DNA from: Betaproteobacteria bacterium SG8_40 | Lineage (GTDB): Bacteria; Pseudomonadota; Gammaproteobacteria; Burkholderiales; Eutrophovitaceae | Reading direction: 5' to 3' | NCBI GenBank assembly: GCA_001304425.1 | Contig: LJTS01000063.1 | Coordinates: 1 to 14,321 of the forward strand | Length of the DNA: 14,321 bases | Shown here: one piece after another, positions 1-6,112 of the stretch | Layout: each line of letters starts with the position of its first letter | Position numbering within the stretch: position 1 is the stretch's first letter | Made by a program: the position numbers and the translations under genes | The notes under the pieces: model-generated | The model's database searches: none | Told to the model about the DNA's origin: nothing | What the model saw: the letters and a program-made list of their open reading frames with translations, nothing else

Positions 1-983
1 TTATTGATGGAATAACAGGGCCACATCCGTGGGCCGACCGAGTCGATGGCGATTTTTCGAGCATCTTCGACATACAGGATGAGGTAACTAGAAAAATCGT
101 CGGAACATTAGCCGGCGGTTTTGGCGGCCAAATCCAGAGAGACACGATTCGTAGAGCGAACCGAAAAAGCGCGGATCAGATGGAAGCGTACGAGATCATC
201 CTGAAAATGAGAGCCGGGATGTATTCGCAGCAGTGGTATGAAGACAGTAAGGCCCAGCTGGAACACGCGATTGCCCTCGCCCCGAACTACGCTCGCGCTC
301 GGCACGAGTACGCATGGCTGCGCCTCATGGGGTGGATTTTTCGGTTCGAGAACTCTCCCGCACCCGCAGAAGAATTTCTGGAGAACGCTGTCGCCGCTGC
401 ACGACTTAACGGAAACGACCCCAATGCGCTCAGAGTCGCGGCTTTTGGATACTTTTTCCAAAAACAGCTTCTGTCTTTTGAGCGATCGGCACTGGAGGCA
501 ATGAGACTTGCGCCCTACGATGCTGAATTATTCGCGCAGCTTGGGATGCTGTTTACTTTCTCAGGTCAGTGGGAACGAGGCATATCCCTCGTGAACAAAG
601 CTAATGCCATCAACCCCGTCTCGGCAAGTGGTTGGTACCACTCCGCAAGGCACTACGATTACTACAGAAAGAATGAATACAAACAAGCATTAGAAATGGC
701 GTTTGGACATCCCATCCCTGGATTGTGCGAAACGCAGTACAAGTTTGTTGCGGTTTACGGTCAGCTAAACGAACCCGAGAAAGCAAAGCCTCACTGGACG
801 AAATGCGAAGAGTTGAACACGGACTGGTCAGCAGATTCGGTCGCGGAAATACTAAGACTTTGGAACTTCCAGGAGCCTTTCATCAGACACTACATGGACG
901 GCATCGAGAAGGCCGGATATCCGTGCCGCTCGAGGGCATGTGGTACGAGCCGACCGAATCGGGCGGATGATTCAAGAGGTTAG
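1..983 (+). CDS. TPR-repeat protein, C-terminal part (adenylate cyclase/CadC-like TPR family), 5' end outside window
   Basis: The frame is open from base 3 to the TAG at 981-983, about 326 codons, so the start lies left of the window. Near the N-terminal edge it reads WADRVDGDFSSIFDIQDEVT (residues 10-29), then KIVGTL. This is the linker that follows the TolB-like region in proteins fusing an adenylate cyclase or winged-helix domain to TPRs. The rest is helical, with TPR-like units, for example LEHAIALAPNYARAR and LEAMRLAPYDAELFAQLG. No catalytic domain is visible in this part, so the N-terminal activity is unknown. The last 19 residues (CRSRACG...) are Arg/Ser-rich and do not look conserved. 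The overlapping frame ending at 970 reads PLEGMWYEPTESGG, so a late frameshift is possible but unproven. By eye its G+C (near half) is lower than that of the neighbouring genes, suggesting recent acquisition. Confidence 0.8.
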   Translation, partial: IDGITGPHPWADRVDGDFSSIFDIQDEVTRKIVGTLAGGFGGQIQRDTIRRANRKSADQMEAYEIILKMRAGMYSQQWYEDSKAQLEHAIALAPNYARARHEYAWLRLMGWIFRFENSPAPAEEFLENAVAAARLNGNDPNALRVAAFGYFFQKQLLSFERSALEAMRLAPYDAELFAQLGMLFTFSGQWERGISLVNKANAINPVSASGWYHSARHYDYYRKNEYKQALEMAFGHPIPGLCETQYKFVAVYGQLNEPEKAKPHWTKCEELNTDWSADSVAEILRLWNFQEPFIRHYMDGIEKAGYPCRSRACGTSRPNRADDSRG

Positions 984-1004
984 GTGGACGCCTTATGACT
1001 TTCT

Positions 1005-1081
1005 TGGTGGGCCCGCTGGGACTCGAACCCAGGACCAAAGGATTATGAGTCCTCTGCTCTAACCAACTGAGCTACAGGCCC
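1005..1081 (-). tRNA. tRNA-Ile2 (anticodon CAT, probably lysidine-modified); tRNA-Met elongator is the alternative
   Basis: The reverse complement folds as a full cloverleaf: acceptor GGGCCTG/CGGGCCC, D arm GCTC/GAGC, anticodon stem GAGGA/TCCTT with loop CTCATAA, and T arm CTGGG-TTCGAGT-CCCAG. The discriminator is A and CCA is encoded. The anticodon is CAT. The acceptor has C4-G69 and C5-G68, the pairs known in E. coli to let TilS pick tRNA-Ile2 and reject tRNA-Met (which has U4-A69 and A5-U68). It would therefore read AUA as isoleucine after C34 becomes lysidine. It lies 64 bp downstream of rpoD on the same strand, beyond the rpoD terminator. I see no clear promoter between that terminator and the tRNA, so its transcription start is unclear. 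Confidence 0.93.
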
Positions 1082-1093
1082 ACCGTCTGCACA

Positions 1094-1132
1094 ACGAAAA
1101 AGCCGACCAGGAATCTGGTCGGCTTCTTTTTT
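1094..1132. terminator. Bidirectional intrinsic terminator after rpoD
   Basis: Arms AGCCGACCAG (1101-1110) and CTGGTCGGCT (1115-1124) form a perfect stem with a GAAT loop. The minus strand continues into TTTTTC, ending rpoD transcription. The plus strand continues into TTCTTTTTT, so it could also stop a transcript from the left-edge TPR gene after that transcript has crossed the tRNA antisense. Confidence 0.9.
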
Positions 1133-1145
1133 AACACAGTTCAGG

Positions 1146-3092
1146 TCAACCTTCGTTGCCCATGAAACTCTTGAGCCGCTCGGACCTCGACGGGTGGCGC
1201 AGTTTGCGCAGTGCCTTGGCTTCAATCTGGCGAATGCGCTCACGCGTGACGTCGAACTGCTTGCCGACTTCCTCGAGGGTATGGTCGGTCGACATTTCAA
1301 TACCAAAACGCATGCGCAGCACTTTCGCTTCGCGCGAGGTCAGCGTATCCAGCACTTCCTTGGTCGCGTCCTGCAGGCTGGTGTAGATTGCCGCTTCGAC
1401 CGGAACCATGGTTGAGGTGTCCTCGATGAAATCGCCAAGATGCGAGTCATCGTCATCACCGATTGGCGTTTCCATGGAAATGGGCTCTTTGGAGATTTTC
1501 AGGATCTTGCGGATCTTCTCCTCGGGCATTTCCATTTTCTCGGCCAGGGTCGCCGGATCGGGCTCGAGACCGGTCTCCTGCAGAATCTGCCGCGAGATAC
1601 GGTTCATCTTGTTGATGGTTTCGATCATGTGCACCGGAATACGAATGGTGCGCGCCTGATCGGCAATCGAACGGGTAATCGCCTGGCGAATCCACCACGT
1701 CGCATAGGTCGAGAATTTGTAGCCGCGGCGATACTCGAACTTGTCGACCGCCTTCATCAGGCCGATGTTGCCTTCCTGAATCAGGTCGAGGAACTGCAAA
1801 CCACGATTGGTGTACTTCTTGGCTATCGAGATGACCAGTCGCAGGTTGGCTTCAGTCATTTCGCGCTTGGCGCGGCGCGCCTTGGCTTCACCCGTCGACA
1901 TGCGCCGGTTGATTTCCTTGAGTTCCTTGAGCGGAATACCAACCCGCTCCTGAACGTCGAGCAGCTTGCGCTGGAACTCGGTAATGTCCGGAGCATATCG
2001 CGCCAGCACCTCGGTGTACGGCTTGCGCACTTCGAGCTCGCGCTCAACCCACTCGAGGTCAACCTCGGAACCCGGAAACGACTTGATGAAATGCGCGCGC
2101 GGCATGCCCGACGTATCCATCGCCAGATCCATGATCGCCCGCTCGTAGGTACGCACTTCCTCGACGACCTGTCGCACGCTGTCACAGAGAAACTCGATTT
2201 GCTTGGCGCCGAAACGAATCAACATCAGCTCATCTGAAATTTCCTGCTGCGCCTTTTGATATGCGCGGCCGCTGGTGCCGCCGCGCGCGAGCGCCTTGAG
2301 CATCTTGGCGTTGAGCGAACGGATACGGGCGAAGCGCTCCAGCGACTCCATCTTGAGTTGCAGCAGATTGGCTCGCTGGATTGCGGCCTGCTGCTCTTCG
2401 CTAGGCTCTTCCTCTTCGTCGCCGTCTTCGTTGTCCTCGTCGCTATCGTCGCTGAGATCGGCCGATACCTGCTGTGGCGATGCGGGCTCTTCGTCCTCTT
2501 CCGGCGCGTTCGGATCAATCAAACCGTCAACGACTTCGTCCGCGCGCATTTCGTCGCGTTCGATCTTGTCGGCGAGTTCGAGAATTTCGGCAATCGTCAT
2601 CGGGCAGGCGGAAATCGCCTGCACCATGTGCTTGAGCCCGTCCTCGATACGCTTGGCGATTTCGATCTCACCCTCGCGCGTAAGCAGTTCAACCGAACCC
2701 ATTTCGCGCATGTACATGCGCACCGGATCGGTGGTGCGGCCAAATTCGGAATCGACCGTTGACAGGGCCTGCTCGGCCTCTTCGGCTGCGTCTTCATCGG
2801 CGACCGGCGCAGCCGGCTCGGTCATCAGCAGGGACTCGCTATCCGGGGCCTCGTCGTAGACCTGGATACCCATGTCGTTGATCATGCTGATGATGTTTTC
2901 GATCTGCTCGGCGTCGAGCATGTCGTCCGGCAGGTGATCGTTGATCTCCGCGTAGGTAAGGTAGCCACGCTCCTTACCGAGCACGATCAGCGTCTTGAGC
3001 CGCATGCGGCGTGCTTCAGCATCCAGCGGCTGCTGGGCCGAAACCTGCTTGTCGTCCTTTTTCCTGCGCTTTTCCCGAGCCACGCGTGCCAT
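1146..3092 (-). CDS. rpoD: RNA polymerase primary sigma factor RpoD (sigma-70)
   Basis: A 648-residue protein that directs RNA polymerase to housekeeping promoters. Region 1.1 is at about 28-82 (GKERGYLTYAEINDHLP) and region 1.2 at 117-151 (DPVRMYMREMGSVELLTREG). The non-conserved region runs about 152-400 and holds a very acidic stretch at 198-235. Region 2 is at 414-490, with NLRLVISIAKKYTNRGLQFL, then DLIQEGNIGLMKAVDKFEYR and the promoter-melting YKFSTYATWWIRQAI. Region 3 follows to about 567. Region 4 is at 578-641, with the helix-turn-helix TLEEVGKQFDVTRERIRQIE that reads the -35 box. The length is slightly above E. coli (613), explained by a basic N-terminal extension (MARVAREKRRKKDD) and the longer acidic segment. 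The ATG at 3092 has GGGG about 11 bases upstream. It is the last gene of the rpsU-yqeY-dnaG-rpoD cluster. Confidence 0.98.
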   Translation of the reverse strand: MARVAREKRRKKDDKQVSAQQPLDAEARRMRLKTLIVLGKERGYLTYAEINDHLPDDMLDAEQIENIISMINDMGIQVYDEAPDSESLLMTEPAAPVADEDAAEEAEQALSTVDSEFGRTTDPVRMYMREMGSVELLTREGEIEIAKRIEDGLKHMVQAISACPMTIAEILELADKIERDEMRADEVVDGLIDPNAPEEDEEPASPQQVSADLSDDSDEDNEDGDEEEEPSEEQQAAIQRANLLQLKMESLERFARIRSLNAKMLKALARGGTSGRAYQKAQQEISDELMLIRFGAKQIEFLCDSVRQVVEEVRTYERAIMDLAMDTSGMPRAHFIKSFPGSEVDLEWVERELEVRKPYTEVLARYAPDITEFQRKLLDVQERVGIPLKELKEINRRMSTGEAKARRAKREMTEANLRLVISIAKKYTNRGLQFLDLIQEGNIGLMKAVDKFEYRRGYKFSTYATWWIRQAITRSIADQARTIRIPVHMIETINKMNRISRQILQETGLEPDPATLAEKMEMPEEKIRKILKISKEPISMETPIGDDDDSHLGDFIEDTSTMVPVEAAIYTSLQDATKEVLDTLTSREAKVLRMRFGIEMSTDHTLEEVGKQFDVTRERIRQIEAKALRKLRHPSRSERLKSFMGNEG

Positions 3093-3152
3093 GTGTTTGG
3101 GACCCCTAATAATTATCTGAAAAACCTAATAGCCTGAAACTTACAGTGACGC

Positions 3153-3174
3153 CGCCGCGCCAGGTTCCGCGGCG
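3153..3174 (-). other. GC-rich hairpin in the dnaG-rpoD spacer
   Basis: CGCCGCG (3153-3159) and CGCGGCG (3168-3174) form a 7-bp perfect stem with an 8-base loop, just ahead of rpoD. On the rpoD strand the T-run lies before the stem rather than after it, so it is not a standard intrinsic terminator. The dnaG-rpoD spacer of the E. coli operon is known for mRNA processing, so a role as a processing or stability element is possible but inferred. Confidence 0.45.
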
Positions 3175-3188
3175 AAAAAGAACCGGAG

Positions 3189-3194
3189 AGTATA
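3189..3194 (-). promoter_or_regulatory. Candidate -10 box for rpoD (TATACT)
   Basis: On the minus strand TATACT lies about 95 bp upstream of the rpoD ATG and about 20 bp after the dnaG stop. No good -35 hexamer is visible at 16-18 bp upstream. The hairpin at 3153-3174 would fall in the leader of such a transcript. In E. coli rpoD has internal promoters, there within dnaG, so a private rpoD promoter is plausible. Confidence 0.3.
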
Positions 3195-3213
3195 CCGTGG
3201 ACGCGGACTTTCT

Positions 3214-4968
3214 TCATCCGGTCGACGCGTGATCGCCCGCCGCATTGCCAACCAGACTTCTGTACAAGGCCTTGTCTTCCTCGGACAGGCTGCCTTTGCG
3301 GCTCTTCTCCAGCAAGGCGTCAATGCGCGACTTGCTCAGCCGCTGATCAATCGATTGCCAGGCACCCAGAAAAGCCTTCTTGAGGGCATCTTCGTCCAGT
3401 TCCCGACTTTCCCATGCAAGAAGTCCGCTAGCCTGGAACCGCCCTACCATGGACTCGAGCGGCTTGCCACGGAACCGCTCGACAACGGCTTGTACATGGG
3501 GACTGTCCACGCCCATCTCAAGCAACTCGGCGACCAGATCGACCTCGCTTCTGGAGAATTCGGGAACGGCGATGCCGGCAAACGCCCTGAAACGCTCGAT
3601 GTCAGCGAGGCGGGCAAGTCCCGGCGAGACGAGCAGCATTTCGGCCAAGTGGCGCAGCAGGGACGGCTTCTCCGCAACCTGACGCCGTGGCACCCTCGAG
3701 GTTACCGGCGTTTGGATGCCGTAACGCGCATCGAGTTCCGCTTGCGAAACATCAGCGAGCCCGGCGATCTGTTTGCGCAGCACCAACGAGAGCATCGGCG
3801 CCTTGATCTGGGCCAGCAGGGGTTTCGCGTCCTGCAGGAACTTGGCCCGCCCTTCCGCACTGCGCATGTTCACCCGCGAGCCAAGTTCCTGCAGCATGTA
3901 TTCGGACAACGGCGTTGCCGCGGCAAGCAAGGCTTCGAAAGCTTCCTTTCCGCGAGCGCGTACGTAACTGTCCGGGTCTTCGCCTTCTGGTAGAAACAGG
4001 AAACCGATCTGCCGGCCGTCGACCAGTTGCCCAAGGCTGTTCTCCAGTGCCCGCCAGGCCGCACGCTGGCCTGCGGTGTCGCCATCGAAGCAGAACACCA
4101 CGCGATCGGCCTGCTTGAGCAGCTTCTGCACTTGCCAGGGTGTTGTCGCCGTCCCCAGTGTCGCCACCGCGTATTCCACGCCGGCTTGCGCCAGTGCAAC
4201 GACGTCCATGTAGCCTTCGACAACGACCACGACGCCGTACTGGCGGATGCCGGCGCGCGCCTGAACCAGCCCGTAGAGCTCCCGGCCTTTTTCAAATAAC
4301 GGCGTCTCGGGCGAATTCAGGTATTTGGGTTCGCCCTTGCCAATCACCCGGCCGCCGAAGCCGATGATGCTGCCTCGCTGATTCTGTATCGGGAACATCA
4401 CCCGGTCGCGGAAGCGGTCGTAACGGCGGCCTTCGTTACCGTCGATCACCAGCCCCGCTTTGCTAAGCGCCGTGGACTTGGCATAGTCGGCCTGCCAGTC
4501 ATCGGGGGCGTAACCGAGGCCGTAGCGGGCGGCAATTTCGCCGCTCAGGCCACGACCCTTGAGATAGCCGATCGCCTTCTCCGACTCCTTGAGTTGCTGT
4601 TTGTAGAAGCGCGCCGCCCGCGCCACGACGCCAATCAGATCCTCGTCGGCACCGCCAGCTTTTTCCTTCGGCGCGGAGGGCTCGGGCACGGTCATGCCAA
4701 CGCGGGCGGCCAGGTCCTTGACAGCGTCGATAAACCCCATGCCTTGGTATTCCATCAGGAACGAAATGGCCGTGCCGTGCGCGCCGCAGCCAAAGCAGTG
4801 ATAGAACTGCTTGGTCTGGCTGACCGTAAAAGACGGTGTCTTTTCGTTGTGAAAAGGGCAGCGTGCGGAGAAATTCGAGCCCGAGCGCTTCAACGGGACG
4901 TAGGATTCGACTACGTCTACCACGTCCACCCGTGCCAGAAGGTCCTCGATGAAAGATTGCGGAATCAT
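3214..4968 (-). CDS. dnaG: DNA primase DnaG
   Basis: A 584-residue primase that makes RNA primers at the replication fork and binds DnaB helicase through its C-terminus. The CHC2 zinc-binding domain comes first, with Cys37, His40, Cys58 and Cys61 (RCPFHNEKTPSF, then HCFGCG). The catalytic core includes the basic motif RYDRFRDRVMFPI (182-194) and a TOPRIM fold with EGYMD (251-255), FDGDTAG (295-300) and EDPDSY (330-335). The acidic metal ligands are intact. A linker near 421-438 precedes the helical helicase-binding domain. I chose the ATG at 4968 because MIPQSFIEDLLARVDVVDVV is the family's usual N-terminus. An in-frame ATG at 5031 would add 21 atypical residues and run across the palindrome at 5019-5037. 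No strong Shine-Dalgarno is present (AGAAG abuts the ATG), which suits the low primase output known in this operon. Confidence 0.97.
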   Translation of the reverse strand: MIPQSFIEDLLARVDVVDVVESYVPLKRSGSNFSARCPFHNEKTPSFTVSQTKQFYHCFGCGAHGTAISFLMEYQGMGFIDAVKDLAARVGMTVPEPSAPKEKAGGADEDLIGVVARAARFYKQQLKESEKAIGYLKGRGLSGEIAARYGLGYAPDDWQADYAKSTALSKAGLVIDGNEGRRYDRFRDRVMFPIQNQRGSIIGFGGRVIGKGEPKYLNSPETPLFEKGRELYGLVQARAGIRQYGVVVVVEGYMDVVALAQAGVEYAVATLGTATTPWQVQKLLKQADRVVFCFDGDTAGQRAAWRALENSLGQLVDGRQIGFLFLPEGEDPDSYVRARGKEAFEALLAAATPLSEYMLQELGSRVNMRSAEGRAKFLQDAKPLLAQIKAPMLSLVLRKQIAGLADVSQAELDARYGIQTPVTSRVPRRQVAEKPSLLRHLAEMLLVSPGLARLADIERFRAFAGIAVPEFSRSEVDLVAELLEMGVDSPHVQAVVERFRGKPLESMVGRFQASGLLAWESRELDEDALKKAFLGAWQSIDQRLSKSRIDALLEKSRKGSLSEEDKALYRSLVGNAAGDHASTG

Positions 4969-5018
4969 CTTCTGCGTGCCCGGTGTTCTCCGAAGAGGGT
5001 TGTCATGCGCGGTGCAAC

Positions 5019-5037
5019 CCGGAATTGGCAATTCCGG
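5019..5037. repeat. Perfect 19-bp palindrome in the dnaG leader, plus an overlapping second hairpin
   Basis: CCGGAATTG-G-CAATTCCGG has 9-bp arms around one central base. Its left end shares bases 5019-5020 with a second stem, GGGTTG (4997-5002)/CAACCC (5015-5020). The two hairpins therefore cannot both form fully. Both lie between the candidate dnaG promoter (5072-5077) and the dnaG start, so they could be a leader RNA structure or an operator. No function is known to me. Confidence 0.7.
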
Positions 5038-5071
5038 ATGAAAGCGTTAGCCGACCGGAACCGACACGACG

Positions 5072-5077
5072 ATTATA
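5072..5077 (-). promoter_or_regulatory. Candidate dnaG promoter (-10 TATAAT)
   Basis: On the minus strand a consensus TATAAT lies 104 bp upstream of the dnaG ATG. No good -35 hexamer is seen at 16-18 bp; the nearest similar one, TTGTTC, is only 13 bp away. Activator dependence or a weak promoter is possible. It sits immediately downstream of the large inverted repeat at 5097-5140. Confidence 0.4.
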
Positions 5078-5096
5078 GGCGAGATTGGCCGAACAA

Positions 5097-5140
5097 CCCG
5101 CGGCCAACCGTGCATTCGGTCAGGCAGCCGTGGCCGCGGG
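5097..5140 (-). repeat. 10-bp inverted repeat between yqeY and dnaG, possible weak terminator or attenuator
   Basis: CCCGCGGCCA (5097-5106) and TGGCCGCGGG (5131-5140) are perfect reverse complements around 24 bases, which themselves contain ACCG/CGGT. On the minus strand the stem is followed by TTGTTC, a poor U-tract, so termination would be partial at best. E. coli has a leaky terminator ahead of dnaG, which makes a similar role plausible here. Confidence 0.5.
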
Positions 5141-5144
5141 CCCC

Positions 5145-5175
5145 TGGTCGATCAGGCCGCTTGGTGGTCGATCAG
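5145..5175. repeat. Two 11-bp direct repeats spaced exactly 20 bp
   Basis: TGGTCGATCAG occurs at 5145-5155 and again at 5165-5175, between the yqeY stop and the dnaG inverted repeat. The 20-bp period is close to two helical turns, as for tandem sites bound on one DNA face. It may be chance or a small duplication. Confidence 0.6.
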
Positions 5176-5197
5176 ATGACCCGTCAGCGATCCAGGT

Positions 5198-5644
5198 TCA
5201 CGCGCCCAGCCTGGCCTTGACCATTGTCGATACGGCCGACATGTCCGCTCGCCCGGAAAGCTGCGGCTTCAGTATCGCCATCACCTTGCCCATGTCGCGC
5301 ATGCCCTGCGCGCCCGATGCGGCCAGCGCAGCCGCTACCGCGGCATCGATTTCGGCATCGGAGAGTTGCTGCGGCATGTAGGCTTGCAGCACCTCGAGTT
5401 CAAACTGCTCCACCTCGACAAGGTCGGCGCGCGAGGCCTTTTCATACTGGCTGATGGATTCGCGGCGCTGCTTGATCATCTTCTCGACAACACCGACGAT
5501 TTCGATGTCATCAAGCTCCTTGCGCTCATCGACTTCACGCTGCTTGATGGCGGCAAGCAACAAGCGAATGGCCGACAGGCGCGAGGTTTCCTTGGCACGC
5601 ATCGCCGCTTTCATATCCTCACTGATCTGTGCCCTGAGACTCAT
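5198..5644 (-). CDS. yqeY: YqeY/GatB-tail domain protein
   Basis: A 148-residue, helical, charged protein matching the stand-alone YqeY family: MSLRAQISEDMKAAMRAKET at the start, RLSAIRLLLAAIKQREVDER, EKMIKQRRESISQYEKASR and LQAYMPQQLSDAEI in order. The domain resembles the tail of GatB, the tRNA-dependent amidotransferase subunit that contacts tRNA, and occurs fused to GlnRS in some bacteria. The cellular role of the free protein is not settled. AGGAGG lies four bases before the ATG, a strong but slightly short ribosome-binding site. It sits between rpsU and dnaG, an arrangement I recall from many betaproteobacteria. Confidence 0.93.
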   Translation of the reverse strand: MSLRAQISEDMKAAMRAKETSRLSAIRLLLAAIKQREVDERKELDDIEIVGVVEKMIKQRRESISQYEKASRADLVEVEQFELEVLQAYMPQQLSDAEIDAAVAAALAASGAQGMRDMGKVMAILKPQLSGRADMSAVSTMVKARLGA

Positions 5645-5725
5645 CTCGCCTCCTCACCCGATGGCCCGTGCCACGCAAACGCTCCCGCCAGGAGAACGCG
5701 GACGTGCGAGGCTGGTACCCGAAAC

Positions 5726-5760
5726 AAAAAAACGGTGAATGGCCGCTTGCCACTCACCGT
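5726..5760 (-). terminator. Intrinsic terminator directly after rpsU
   Basis: Arms 5732-5743 and 5749-5760 form a 12-bp stem with one A-C mismatch and a CGCTT loop. On the minus strand it is followed by a run of seven T. It lies about 28 bp past the rpsU stop and before yqeY. It should let S21 be made in large excess over the downstream primase and sigma factor, as with the terminator after rpsU in E. coli. Confidence 0.92.
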
Positions 5761-5787
5761 TCGCGTTACTGCGCGCGTTGACTGCTA

Positions 5788-6000
5788 TCAATACATTCTT
5801 GGCGGCAATACCTGACTGCGGAGGCGTTTGTGGTGGCGCTTCACGGCGGCAGCCAGCTTGCGCTTGCGTTCCGTGGTCGGCTTCTCGTAGAACTCGCGAG
5901 CACGCAACTCGGTCAGCAGTCCGGTCTTTTCTACAGTACGCTTGAAGCGCCGCAAGGCGACTTCAAACGGCTCATTTTCCTTGACTCGAATGGTCGGCAT
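5788..6000 (-). CDS. rpsU: Small ribosomal subunit protein S21
   Basis: A 70-residue, very basic protein of the 30S subunit, near the anti-Shine-Dalgarno end of 16S rRNA, needed for initiation. MPTIRVKENEPFEVALRRFK and ELRAREFYEKPTTERKRKLA are the family signature, and the length is the usual one. It is the first gene of the macromolecular synthesis cluster, with its own promoter (6051-6078) and its own terminator (5726-5760). The site before the ATG is GGGGA at about 13 bases, not a strong Shine-Dalgarno. Confidence 0.98.
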   Translation of the reverse strand: MPTIRVKENEPFEVALRRFKRTVEKTGLLTELRAREFYEKPTTERKRKLAAAVKRHHKRLRSQVLPPRMY

Positions 6001-6050
6001 AAATATTCAGGTTTCCCCGCGCGGGTGTCCGGATTTGGCGAAAGGCGCGC

Positions 6051-6078
6051 ATTCTAACAATAATCAACTGATTTGCAA
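6051..6078 (-). promoter_or_regulatory. rpsU promoter (-35 TTGCAA, extended -10 TGTTAGAAT)
   Basis: On the minus strand TTGCAA (6073-6078) is followed by 16 bases and TAGAAT (6051-6056), with TG one base ahead of the -10 box (extended -10). This places the transcript start near 6044 and gives rpsU a leader of about 44 bases. The 112-bp gap is shared with the divergent tsaD, for which I see no equally clear promoter. Confidence 0.7.
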
Positions 6079-6112
6079 AACAAAGCGGCCAGATCCACGG
6101 TAACCTCAAGAC

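Noticed and set aside
1440..2237. Long plus-strand open frame opposite rpoD
   Set aside because: It is antisense to the conserved sigma regions 2-4 and exists because of high G+C codon bias; no domain or ribosome-binding site is recognisable.
3153..3174. Intrinsic terminator between dnaG and rpoD
   Set aside because: The T-run is upstream of the stem on the transcribed strand, so the geometry is wrong for termination of dnaG.
3229..3993. Long plus-strand open frame opposite dnaG
   Set aside because: Antisense to the primase C-terminal half, with no family resemblance.
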